Below, in pieces: positions 1 through 11,100 of a stretch of 23,267 nt of DNA (the stretch's first letter is position 1; every line of letters starts with the position of its first letter). A model generated the notes under the pieces. That model searched no databases. It saw only the letters and a program-made list of their open reading frames with translations, and was not told the DNA's origin. A program made the translations under genes and the position numbers. Source of the stretch: Pelargonium nanum (Eukaryota > Streptophyta > Magnoliopsida > Geraniales > Geraniaceae); assembly GCA_036897485.1 (NCBI GenBank), contig JAYMTF010001468.1:1-23267 (forward strand), in the 5' to 3' direction.

Positions 1-540
1 AAGGGAGGTGAGGAACGACCAGATCTGATCCGTTGACAGCGCAGGGCTTGGCTCCGGTTTCGTCTGGCGTATCCGGCGGAGAGACAGACGGTGGGGAGCA
101 GAAGAGGCGAAGGGGTGAGGCAGACTAAGGTCCGGCGGCAAAGCCGCCGGGGGCGGCTGTCTCTTCCTTCTTTTGTTATACTTAATATATATAGTTAATA
201 ACAGCTTAATAGATTCTTAACTGTACTTTTGCTTTTAGAAATTTTTATCAAACAATTTAATTTTTCAGATTAAAACATTTGTTCACCGTAGACATTTTAC
301 TTCATTCAAACCAACCCAAACAAGCTCTCTGAGCTATCAATGAGATTGCGACACCACATTTGTTTATATACACGCATATGTGCTATAAGTAAAAAATAAA
401 TAATCAATTCTTATTTTAGTTTTCAACATCAATTATATGTTATTCATCAAATGTAATTTATTAAAGATAACGGAAAAAATCACTTATGTCGTTGATTGTT
501 CATGTAAAATAATTATTGTTTCTTTTTAAAAAAACCAAAA
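1..540. other. Gene-free left edge with a GC-rich patch
   Basis: The first ~170 bases are markedly GC-rich compared with the AT-rich DNA that follows. They contain a perfect hairpin at 132-150 (8-bp arms CCGGCGGC/GCCGCCGG, loop AAA). No open frame of useful length is visible. The patch may be the end of a gene or repeat lying mostly outside the window. The motif AAGCCGCCGGG recurs in the GC-rich patch near 13600, which hints at a shared repeat family but proves nothing. From ~180 to 540 I see only AT-rich sequence. Confidence 0.4.
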
Positions 541-584
541 GATAAGAACTTTTATTAATCAAATAAATTTACTAATAACAAGCT

Positions 585-945
585 TTGAATCGAGATTGGG
601 CTTAGATCCCCGAACAACCTTAGCTAAGCTACGAGTCATCTGGTTTGCAGATTGTCTAACCAAACGAAAATCTATCCTAGAAATTGAGCAGACATTAATA
701 AGACATCACTAATAAAAAGTCCAAAAGCATTGTTATCGGGTCCCCTCCGGACTTCAAAGTCGAGATCACTTGGCTTTCATCAGCCTCGACTACAACGTTA
801 CTCCACCCACGTTCCATTACCCAACGGAGCGCTTCTCTGAAAGTCATTATTTCCGTCAATCGATGTTCTACACAACTTTGCCAACCCACTCTGCCTGCAC
901 CCGAAGACCTTCCTCCTCTCCCCGGTGCATTTGGCTCGTAACTTA
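585..945 (-). pseudogene. Broken RNase H-like (RVT_3) retroelement fragment
   Basis: Read on the minus strand, an open stretch begins near 945 and carries the typical plant RNase H-like core: 'TFREALRWVMERGW', then 'VVVEADESQVI'. That is the helix and acidic strand seen in RVT_3 domains of plant LINE-type elements and domesticated relatives. The frame stops at 695-697. The expected C-terminal part (SISRIDFRLVRQSANQMTRS, the 'RxANxxAHxLA' type motif) continues in another frame down to ~585. The domain is therefore frameshifted and lacks its N-terminal part. No reverse transcriptase or endonuclease is present nearby. I read it as a dead 3' fragment of a non-LTR element or a related single-domain gene; it does not encode an intact protein. 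Confidence 0.6.
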
Positions 946-2090
946 GATTTTACTATTGATGAATTAATTATATTTTATATCAATGTGAAAGATAATGTTA
1001 ATTAGAAAAGAAACAACACAAACACACACAAGAAATAAATCTACAAACATGTTTTGTAAGCATAATTTGATGCGCTAAATTCGAGATCAGGAAATGCAAC
1101 TACGTTACTGTTACAAGAGATCTAATCTAAATTTATATATAAAATTATTTCATGATAAATTGTAATATTATATGATGATTTTTTAAAACGTATATGATGG
1201 TATTTGTTAATATGAGTATTCTTAAGTTATGCAATATTAATTTTCATATTTTTAAGAATAATTTGAGATACACAAAATAATTTTCTTACAAAATATAAAC
1301 AAATGTGGAACAAAATAAAATAGAACCTATTACCACAAGGACAATATCATGTATGTGAATGAAGAAAGAAGAAGATTTTCGTTGTACTTAATTTAAAAGA
1401 AATAACTGAAACCCGGTATGATTTTTAATTAATTTTTATGATTCTATTTTCAGAATATTTCAAAAGTTACTAATTTTTTTTTGTAATTTTGTTTCTTTAA
1501 TTAATTATCCAAATAAGTGGATGGTTTAAGTTTCATGATTCGACCATCAAAATCTTCTTTCAAAATGGAAGAAAAAGATTAGGCCAAACATATAGATGGT
1601 TATGTTCCATCTTAATTTTATTTATATTTATTTTCATTAATATATTTTTTCAAGTTTTAATATGTCACAAGATATTTGATCCTAAATAGAACAAAAAGAT
1701 TCTTTTAATAGTAGTACATGGTAATTTCAAATTTAAAATTAATTATAAAAAACTGGTTCAAATACACCTTTACTGTGTGTGTATATATATATATATATAA
1801 ACTAAAAATAAAAAACTATAAAAGAATCTCAATTCAATTTACAAAAAATTATTTGATGGGATTGTTTCAAATATATTTATTTTTGATAGATGGAAATTTT
1901 CACAAATTGATAAGAATGTCTAGTCTTTTAAATCTTGTACAAATGGATAAATAAACTTTCGATTATGTATAAATAGATCTTGAACACTAAAGGTACTAAA
2001 TAAAATTGTTATGTATGCAAAATGACAATCTAATCTACGATATTTACTTACATGAAAAGTGATGTGATAATGTTTGTTTACCTGACTTTG
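946..2090. other. AT-rich intergenic DNA, no gene seen
   Basis: This stretch is low-complexity and AT-rich, with many short A or T runs and a small TG/TA microsatellite at about 1774-1800. The only long open frame here (1718-1954, +) is Lys/Ile/Tyr-rich, spans the microsatellite and resembles no protein I know, so I do not call it. Nothing else is supported. Confidence 0.6.
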
Positions 2091-2099
2091 TACTAAGCA

Positions 2100-2275
2100 T
2101 TGACCAATGCCAAGTGTTGTTGACTAGAATTGACTAAGCGATGATCGATGCTTACCGACTTTATCTAGCGTTGACCAGCAAAATTTTTCTTTTAAAAAAC
2201 TATGTTTTCATCTCTAAGTTATGCGTAAACACGTGGCTCAACTCTGGAAATCCTCTTGTGGTCAAAGTCAGTCAA
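2100..2275. promoter_or_regulatory. Cluster of W-box and G-box/ABRE motifs
   Basis: Six TTGAC(C/T) W-box cores lie within 176 bp: 2100-2105, 2120-2125, 2130-2135 and 2171-2176 on +, and 2260-2265 and 2270-2275 on -. Amid them, at 2229-2237, is ACACGTGGC, which contains the G-box palindrome CACGTG (2230-2235) and a full ABRE core. WRKY factors bind W-boxes; bZIP/bHLH factors bind the G-box. The cluster is about 1.0 kb upstream of the pectinesterase start, the nearest gene. The motifs are seen directly; regulatory function is inferred. The segment could instead be part of an old repeat in which TTGAC is a recurring word. Confidence 0.4.
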
Positions 2276-2279
2276 CACC

Positions 2280-3100
2280 ATTCAATGTTTAGTCCAAAAC
2301 TGCATTAGCAAATATCGACACGTCTTCATGTTATTTAAAACTGTAGACTAAACCGTCGCGTGTAAGAGAATACCTTAGCTAAAACTTTTAACATTTTTAT
2401 TGTTCAAAAATTTATTTATACTAAATTGATAGTTCATGTATTTGTTTATACAAAATTTGATATAACGAAATTAGTTGTACAACTGGAAAAAGTTTGTATA
2501 TAAAAATTTGCATACTTCAACTAACAATGATATTAAGAAAATACATTTCAACAATTAGGCAGAGTCCTGTATTTTTGTTTTGTATTTTTATGATACAAAA
2601 GTCAATCTTAAACTAAATGAAACAGCTCAATCTCATCCCATAATTAATTAGTGGTTCTTAATTGAATACAAATAAAAACAAAGACAATTGGTATAGTATG
2701 GGAAATTGAATCTTTCAAAAGGACTGTCAATGAGAATGGTTGAGAGATTTTGTCCTTTTTTCATTTCTGGGATTTGAGGATTTTATTTAAGCATATGTTT
2801 GCTACAATTTGGCTAATCAAATCTCTTCCTTAATTACAAGACTTTGATTTTGCACAATCTTTGCAAATTTGCTTGATTTTCTTGATATATTTCACATTGT
2901 TCTATGTTCATTATTATTACTAATTACACAACATTAATCAACATTTTTGGGAGGATATGTAATTATAAACCAAGTTCCATAACAAGTCAAAACACATTCT
3001 TGTTTGGTCACAGTTTTTTAGGGTTTCACCACAATCACTGACTATATTTGACTGCATCACCAACAAAAGGAAACAAAATCACCCAAAAAATGTTGTATTA
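2280..3100. other. Pectinesterase upstream region
   Basis: AT-rich non-coding DNA upstream of the pectinesterase. A weak TATA-like run lies at 3044-3049 (TATATT), about 200 bp before the preferred start codon at 3248, which would give a 5' leader of roughly 170 nt. I see no further gene or repeat. Confidence 0.4.
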
Positions 3101-3210
3101 ATGGACCTGACTGATCCACTTTCCCTCCTTAATCATCTCCTTAAATGCAACATCACCAATGGCCTTCCCATCTTCCTTGTCCAATCCCATTGCAGACCCA
3201 TTGTCATTGC

Positions 3211-3230
3211 TCTCTCTCTCTCTCTCTCTC
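3211..3230 (+). repeat. (TC)10 microsatellite in the 5' leader
   Basis: Ten perfect TC dinucleotides, 18 bp before the preferred pectinesterase start codon. Pyrimidine-rich TC tracts are common in plant 5' leaders. If the upstream in-frame ATG at 3101 were used, the tract would encode an alternating Leu/Ser run, so repeat-number changes would shift the frame of the longer product. This argues that the tract is untranslated. Confidence 0.8.
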
Positions 3231-3247
3231 CACCATTTTCCATTGCC

Positions 3248-4869
3248 ATGAAGATGATGTTCCTGTGCACATGCCTAGCCCTCATGGTTGCTGCACATGG
3301 TGCACCATGGCATGGAAGATGTGGGTCTAGCACAGCACCTTACAAGACCATAGTGGTTAACCAGTCTGGCCATGGAAACTTCACTAGTGTTCAAGCTGCC
3401 ATAGACTCTGTTCCTGAGAACAATATGGACTGGATTTGCATCAGGGTCCTCAGTGGCACATATAGGTAGGTACTAGGTACAGTTTTTTGTTTTTCAATCT
3501 TTACTATTGCAAAAGCTTTGTAACTTTTTATTTTATGGATGTGTGGTTTGTGCAGAGAGAAGGTGAAGATCCCATATGAGAAGCCATACATATTGCTGAA
3601 AGGAGATGGGAAGAGGAAGACAGAAGTGGTTTGGGATGATCATGACACTGTTGCACAGAGCCCCACTTTCTCCTCATTTGCTGATAATATTGTGGTCAAA
3701 GCCATCACCTTTAGGGTACTAAAACAATTTTTACAGATTTCTGTGTTTGGTTCGTTGGCGTTACACCTGAGATCGCTACTCATGTAGCGTTTTCTCGTAA
3801 CTTAGTTTTGTAACATATGTGAAGATTTCCGTGTTTGGTTTGTTAGTGTGCTACTCATATAGCGTTTTCTGGTAACTTAGTTTTGTGACATCTGTGGATA
3901 TTTCTGTGTTTGGTTTGTTGGCGTTACACTTGAGATCGCTACTCAGATAGCGTTTTCTAGTAACTTAGTTTTGTAACATTTGTGGATATTTGTGTGTTTG
4001 GTTTGTTGGCGCTACACCTGATATCGCTACTCAGGTAGCGTTTTCTGGTAACTTAGTTATGTAACATCGGTTAAGATTTATGTGCTTGGTGTGTTGGTGT
4101 GCTACTCAGATAGCGTTTTCTGGTAACTTAGTTTTGTAACATCTATAGATATTTGTGTGTTTGGTTTGTTAGCGTTACACTTGAGATTGCTACTAGGACA
4201 GTGTTTTCTGGTAACTTACTTTTGTAACATTTGTATATATTTTGTGACGTGCAGAACTCGTTCAACAACCCTATAAACAATAACCCGCGGGTGCCGGCAG
4301 TGGCGGCGATGATCGCCGGAGACAAGTCAGCCTTTTACCGGTGCGGCTTCTTCGGGTTGCAGGACACACTGTGGGACGATCAAGGCCGGCATTACTACCG
4401 GCGGTGCACCATCCAAGGAGCTGTTGACTTCATATTCGGAGGTGGTCAGTCCATTTTCGAGAACTGTGGGATATCAGTAGTCGGAGCAGCACTTCCGGCG
4501 GGGCTTCCGGGGTTCATAGCAGCGCAGGGAAGGACAAACCCTAATGATGCAAATGGGTTTGTGTTCAAGAACTGCATGGTGCATGGAAATGGATCAGCAT
4601 TCTTGGGAAGGCCCTGGAGAGGCTATTCTAGGGTTTTATTCTATAATACAAATTTTTCGTCGGTGGTGGAGCCGAGAGGTTGGGATGCCTGGACCTTCGC
4701 CGGTCAGGAGAATCAGCTAATGTTCTCGGAGCACGGTTGCTATGGAGAAGGATCGGACACATCTAGACGAGTCACCTGGGAAAAGAAGCTAACTAGTCAA
4801 GACCTCAACAAAATGACCAGCACACAGTTTATTGACACTGAGGGTTGGCTCCAAAAACAACCATATTAG
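3248..4869 (+). CDS. Pectinesterase (pectin methylesterase), three exons, 330 aa
   Basis: The enzyme de-esterifies homogalacturonan in the cell wall, releasing methanol. Exons are 3248-3465, 3556-3715 and 4255-4869; all introns are GT-AG and the phases agree (AG|A, then phase 0). The product has a short signal peptide (MKMMFLCTCLALMVAAHG) and goes directly into the catalytic right-handed β-helix with no PMEI pro-domain, so it is a 'group 2' type. Visible motifs are GTYRE (70-74), QDTLWDD (162-168, acid/base Asp163), DFIFG (184-188, nucleophile Asp184) and LGRPW (243-247, Arg245). The usual QAVAL motif reads PAVAA (140-144), losing the oxyanion-side Gln. The start at 3248 is preferred because a signal peptide follows at once; the in-frame ATG at 3101 would add 49 residues. 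The gene converges on the NDUFAF7-like gene, with 249 bp between stops. The family is certain; wall target and tissue are not. Confidence 0.93.
3736..4237 (+). repeat. Six-unit higher-order tandem repeat filling pectinesterase intron 2
   Basis: Intron 2 (3716-4254) is almost entirely a tandem array. Units begin near 3736, 3824, 3897, 3985, 4075 and 4148, with lengths of about 88, 73, 88, 90, 73 and 88 bp. Units 2 and 5 share the same missing ~15-bp segment ('ttacacctgagatcg' region), so the order is long-short-long twice, a higher-order period of ~250 bp. Units carry a small inverted repeat, perfect in unit 1 (CGCTAC/GTAGCG, 3774-3789) and unit 4 (4025-4040). Divergence between copies suggests the array is not very recent. 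It is probably non-coding; it leaves only about 20 bp at each intron end. Confidence 0.92.
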
Positions 4870-5118
4870 CCTACATTATTTGTTTTTCTACACTTTTTGT
4901 TTAAACCTATGTTACAAAATTGCAAGACTTGTTCTCCAATTGTGTGTTATATATAATCTATTGTTTACTTTGATTTCTAAAGATAAAAACCTGCTAATGT
5001 AAAAATGTGGCTTTATTTTATTGAATAACAATGTTACAAGTTCATCAACATGCACTAAAATCAAAAAGTGCATAACTTTGATATTTTATGTCAAAAAGTT
5101 CTGCTGCTGATATATAAC

Positions 5119-8100
5119 CTATTTGATGTTATGAGTTGGGACACTAATGTAAAACTTGGTGTTCTTGAAGTCATCAAGAAGTGGGTTGTATCCATCCTTT
5201 GTTCTTGTTTTTGAAGGCAAACCAAACTCTTCCATGAATGAACATGTGTCAAGCTGCACCCAACAAACACAAGGTAAGTGAATGCAGGAGTAATTGTTAC
5301 CAGGGAAACTAATAGACATTTTGGTTTCGTTGGCTGATTAATTGGTCGTATCTTGTTCATTGTATTGGTCCGGTTGTTGGTATTAGTCTATATATATAGT
5401 AAAAGGAGGACTTACTGTGATTGTTCGTCTTTTCTTCCCTTGCTTAGTTGGGGATTCAACCCACCCGGAACAGTGATGGTCAATTCTCTCCAGAAGCCAA
5501 AAGTCGGTTGGGAAGAAAATATCGGCATCGCCCTGCATAAATATAACCAAATTAGTATGCATTAGCCATTACATTCTGTGGGTCTCACACATCTATTCAT
5601 CACCCAAATTTCTTGTAATGGAGGCAGGACTTTCACTTGTTTCCCACAAAAGCTAAAATAGAATTTTGACTAATGATCAAAGAGACATTTACTACAAGTT
5701 GTACTATGAGAACATTCAGATTATTGAAGTCCTTCAGTTTTACATGGAGTGACACTACAACATTTTACCCATTTAAGTATGAGTTATAAACTTCTAGAAT
5801 ACAAAAAGGTGTAGAATGCAGTACAAACTGATTATTATTCGATGGAATATAATGTTTGGGGGAAAACACCCAGAAATACCTCACCTTTGCATCCAGATAG
5901 CTGCTATAATCCGTGCTGCTGCCATCTTTCTGCAAAGCACAAAGTCTACAATGTTATCCAAAAATTGGAAGACTGGTATGTTTAGCCTTATACTGACTAT
6001 TGAGGACCAATATAATATAGTGACAATAGTAACAGAAAGCATTGTAACAATCAAATAAATACATAATATAGACACACATACAAATGTGCATCTCCTTTGC
6101 CGAGTACTACCAATAAACCGCTTTTCTCTAGCTCTTTATATTTTTCCATCAATGAACTCAGAACCATTATCATTTCCACCATTGGGTAAAGGTCAAAACT
6201 GAGTATTATCTTTTGACAGTATCAAACTATATCTTTTGTATATCCTTTTTATCTTTTAATGAATTTGGGTAATAGATAACCACAATTATGGTTTGTATAT
6301 ATAATGTGCAGAATCCCACTTCCCCTTCTTAGTTCTGTTCTCTTTTCTGCTGGGCGTGATGGCATTCGTGGAATTGAAAAAATTAAAGATGCATAGAAAA
6401 TTATTATAATTTTTTTTTTGATAAGCAAGCATAACAACCGAGGCTCAAACCCGAGACCTCAAGAGAAGCAAGCACCTTAAGCCACTTGCTCCGATGATGG
6501 TTGTTTATTATAATTATAAACATGAGCTATCAGAATAATTGAAGGATGGAATGTACCTTAGTTGAAACCAAGGGAGCTCTTTCACCAGGTATCTTCACAT
6601 CCGGTAGGTAGCTAAAGTCTGAAGCAACTAACGACATCTTTGGAAGGGCCTTGTGCAACACGTCTAAAAGTTTCTGCAGGTTTAAGGGCACAATTATTGC
6701 AAAACAATTTTTTTAGAACAGAAATAATTATTATTCAAAAAAATATAATTACCAAGCAACCAGTTGGCAGCCAACATCTTTGAGGTTTTGGAAAGACTTT
6801 GGACCATAGGTTTCTGGCTGTTGATACCAGTCTGCTATCCGTGGCATGACCTTTGTGCAAATCCATGATCTCAACACAACGCTGAATCAGTGGGTCTTGC
6901 AATGGCTTATATAGCTCAGAGGGCGCAACACTATCAATGAAAAAATCTCCATCAGTGAGGAATTCAAGCAGCCCCACACATAATGCAGAGTAGGGGAAAA
7001 TGTGGACAAGTATCAGAAGAAGAGCACAACATTATTAACAACACAATCTACTTCAGTTGAGAATTAAGGTAGGTGGTCCCACAAGCGATTTCTTTTGCTG
7101 GAGCTTTTAATGTACTGCAATTTTAGCAGACTTAAAAAAGCAACAAATTATGTGACTACATTCAGGTGTAAGTTGCAACAAATGAAATCAGTGACTCCAG
7201 ATCCACACTAGTATCTACCTATCAGGTCGTTTCTCCACCCATACTTCCATCCATGGGGAAGCTTGGCTTTCAGAATAAATAAGATCGTGTGGAAGATTAT
7301 CAAGCACCTGAAGATATAATTAGGGCAGTCATTAAACGGCGTCAAATAAAACCCAACCAGGACAATGCAAAATGTTTTTTCTTTTTCAACATGTATGAGT
7401 TCACTTTCACATATCAAAGGAAACAAAATTCAGGTGCACACACAAAAAAGATAACATCCCCAAACTATTATATATGAAGGAAATCCACCTCCAACAAAAT
7501 TTAGTTGTTCAGGTTCTTACGACATAACTTTAACTTTTCAACAATGATCTCATTAATGAGACATGACAAGCTTGCAAAATACCCTCAAAACAAATAAAAT
7601 TGGTAAGGATCCATGCGTGACAATCAACCATGAATGCTTACAATAATCTATGCTAATATTTCAAGGGAACAATCGTAACCTTGATGAATTAAAATCAACT
7701 AAAAGTAGAACATACCTCAAGCATTATCACCCAACATGGTTGTTCCTGAACATCTCCTGTTAGAAAAAAAACAAATCTATATGTCATTTCAATTAGACAT
7801 CTGAGGAGGAATATACAAGTTTCATACAACTAAATAACATTCCACATCCAAATTTTCTTCCCATGGAATTAAACATTTTATCCAAACCCGACAAAGAAAC
7901 AATCACAAAAAGATAATACTAATTTATTTGGGGGCAGAGAGGCATGCTGTTAAGGTAAGTTGACCAAGCTGAAAAACATATGAAATATAATTATATAAAG
8001 CAATTGATGACATAAATTAAGAAGTAATGATAAAATGTTCCATTAGATTAGATGATGGACAAAAAGTTCATTACTTTTCAAAACCATTTTATCAGCTTTT

Positions 8101-11100
8101 ACAAGAACTTCACTGATCCAACAAAATAATGCAATCATTTCCAGGAGTGAGATAACTGACAGGAAAAAATGAAGAGATTCTGCCTGTTTTACAAAAGGAT
8201 TACATGCAAGATCCACGATGTAGAAGGTCTGATTAGGTATTTCTATCCCGGCTTGCCTATTTGTACTGGTCAAGCCAAACACATGCAGTTCTCTGGTACA
8301 AATTTATATTGCTTATGCAAGTATAACAATTTGCACAGGCCTTCTTACAACTTTTTATTCTTAGGGAAAAAAAAACTTCTAATTTTGATTCTCATATTCT
8401 GAGGAGAGCAATATTTGTGTAGAATATTTGACACAATAAGGTTCATTGAACTGCATAAAATCTAATTCAAACCACTGAACTATGAAAAGGTATGATCTAA
8501 CCATTTAGAAAAGTTATCCGTTACATGACGCCGACCGAGGAATCTGCGAGATTGTGAATTCCGTGATTACATTCCTTTATGTCTAATTCGTATCTTAGAC
8601 ACGTCGCTTGATGAGGAAAGTTAGAAGAACAGAACATGACTTACTGAAACTGGAGTAGCAATTGATTGTGTTTAGAGTAGATGAACCATGTCATCCATTT
8701 GAACTGGATTCAAGTAAGTTCTCAGATGAAGATAATCCAGCATCTAACTCTCCTCTCCATAAAGAGAGTATTGAATATGATCTCTAGATATCTGAGCAAA
8801 CAACTTTAGATGATTCTCTACTTCTACATAGAATTAAGTGCCATCTTTGTAGGGGATGTTCTTGTATGGTGTGTTTTTCTAATGCTTGTTACAAGCCAGA
8901 GCGTGTCTCATTATCACTACTTACAACAGAGTAAGAAATATTTGTCAAAGTTAGTACTCCACATCTTCAATTTATATTTTTAATGACCAACTTTTACAGT
9001 GCCAACTAAATATGACAGCTGCTACAAATTTTGAGATCTTAAATATTATCATTTAGCATGGAAACTATTGTTCTTTAGAATTGATATTCCTTATCTTCTT
9101 AAGTTGCAGCATAGCTACAGAAAAATGGGGCCCCACAAGAAGAATCATATTGCATGCTGAGATAATTAGTGAAGTTGAAGCAGGGTAAAAGTGTAGAACA
9201 ATTATGATATTTAAGACCTTACCCCATCCACTCTGATCAGCAGCATCACGACATTCGACTCTAAATTTTGACAGATGACTACGAACTTCTCCAACAGTTT
9301 CTCTCTGTATTTCAGCTAATGAAGGGCTGATTTCCACTGAACTGACAAAATATAGTACATATAAAAAATAAATGCTTTTAAACAATAGAATGTACTCACT
9401 ATAATGCCTATTATATAAGGATGAATACAGAAACTTTAACGACAAGTTAACCTCAAATCTAATTCATGCAGTACATTATTTAAGAAATAACTCAACTAAA
9501 ATCTTAAATAAACCTGTATAACCATTTTACATCAAATTGTTCCTGCAGTAATATTGAGGTGGACGACACTTGCATAGTTTTATTAAAGACATCATTAGTA
9601 ATGATGTCACACCAGATGCCAAACACAAGTAATCCAAAGGAAGCAAATTCGAAAAACAGACCAGAAGAAAAAAGTTGGATTGGGAACTTTAATTAATTCA
9701 ACATAGCTAAGCAATGGGGACATAGAAGTAGACATCACTCCTAGGTTCTAATGAAAACAGATTCACTAATTATATAGTTGCAATTTTACTACAAGGGCAG
9801 AGATAAGAGCAATAAACCTGGGGAAAAAATTACAAAAGAATATATCTCTATAATCTACAAGGGCAGAGATTATAGCATCGGCTTATTGGTCTTTTTTCCG
9901 CAGGCATCAACTGTGGCAGAAATTTATGTAACCACATTTACCACCAATATAAGTTTGATTAAGAACAAATAAATTAAATAGAAAATGCAGTATAAGGAAA
10001 TCCATTTCAGAAGATCATTGTTCACACAAACTAATTAACTGCTGCACTGAACTACATATTGCAGATGCAATACATCAAATCTTATATACTTGACAGGTAG
10101 AGCTAACTTTAAATGAGTGAAGCTTAAGCACACATTACTAAAAGTGTGGTATCATCTTAACGGAAGTTATTGAAAACATAAAAAGGCACCCTTTGGAGAA
10201 AGCACAAAAACTTTAGCACTATCAAGAGTAGTAGTTATACAGTCTAATAATAGCATCTGAATTTCTAAACTTGAGGATAAATAAAGGCATAGCCAACATA
10301 CATACGTGTATGTCATGTTATTGTAAACTCTCTCAGGAGCATTCAACATAATGTAATCCATTATGCCTTTTGCACAAGTTCCTGATCCTCCTCCAATTTC
10401 GTATATCTGATTGCACACAGGAACCAAAGTTTGGTTTTAGTGTATTAACAATTCAATCTATATACATGTATCATATGTGAATTATACAGAGGCAGATATT
10501 TGTAATCAATCTCCTGAACCTTCAAAGTTATTTTAATATAACAAATAAAAGTAAAATATAAGATTGAAAAATTAATGAGATTCTGAAATTACAATACATT
10601 CGAAATTTGAGGCTGATTATTCAAACCGGAAATAAAAACTGTTGCTGAGAGGGAATAATAAGTGATATGTCAAATCAAATAGAGTCAGAAAGAGGGGAGT
10701 TTACTTTTAGTGGAACTTTAAAGTTAGCTGTGCGCATTATGGCCTCGGCAATCCCATGAGCATACCAGGGCTGCAAGAAGAAATTGTTAATATAAAAGAA
10801 CAGTTAGAACCTAATAAGCAACAAATAGGCAATGACACAATAGAACTTAGCATTCTCGCTTTAATGGAGATTGGCTTGATAGCTGAAGGCTCAACAGAGA
10901 AGAATATAGAATGCTAATCATCCATTAAGCCATGAATGCAATTGTAATCACTTCCACATCATAGTCTCATAGATATTTAATCTTTGCCAAAATATCCTAT
11001 TTAAAATTAGTGAGCCCAAGAAAGTGGATTATAAATCATTATAGTATGACAACCAAAACAAGTATGCACTACACAGTACTCCATTCTCCCGCAACAAGAA

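Noticed and set aside
1718..1954. 78-codon plus-strand open frame
   Set aside because: AT-rich, spans a TG/TA microsatellite, Lys/Ile/Tyr composition, no recognisable motif.
3736..4237. CRISPR-like array
   Set aside because: The units are head-to-tail with no unique spacers, differ in length, and lie in a plant intron.
4143..4325. Minus-strand frame over pectinesterase intron and exon 3
   Set aside because: Antisense shadow of a real exon plus repeat.
7208..7477. Open frames on both strands near 7208-7477
   Set aside because: The minus frame is exon 9 of the NDUFAF7-like gene read out of frame and into introns; the plus frame is its shadow.
9065..9445. 126-codon minus-strand frame as a separate gene
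   Set aside because: Only 9223-9341 is coding (exon 7 of the NDUFAF7-like gene); both ends run into introns with good splice sites.
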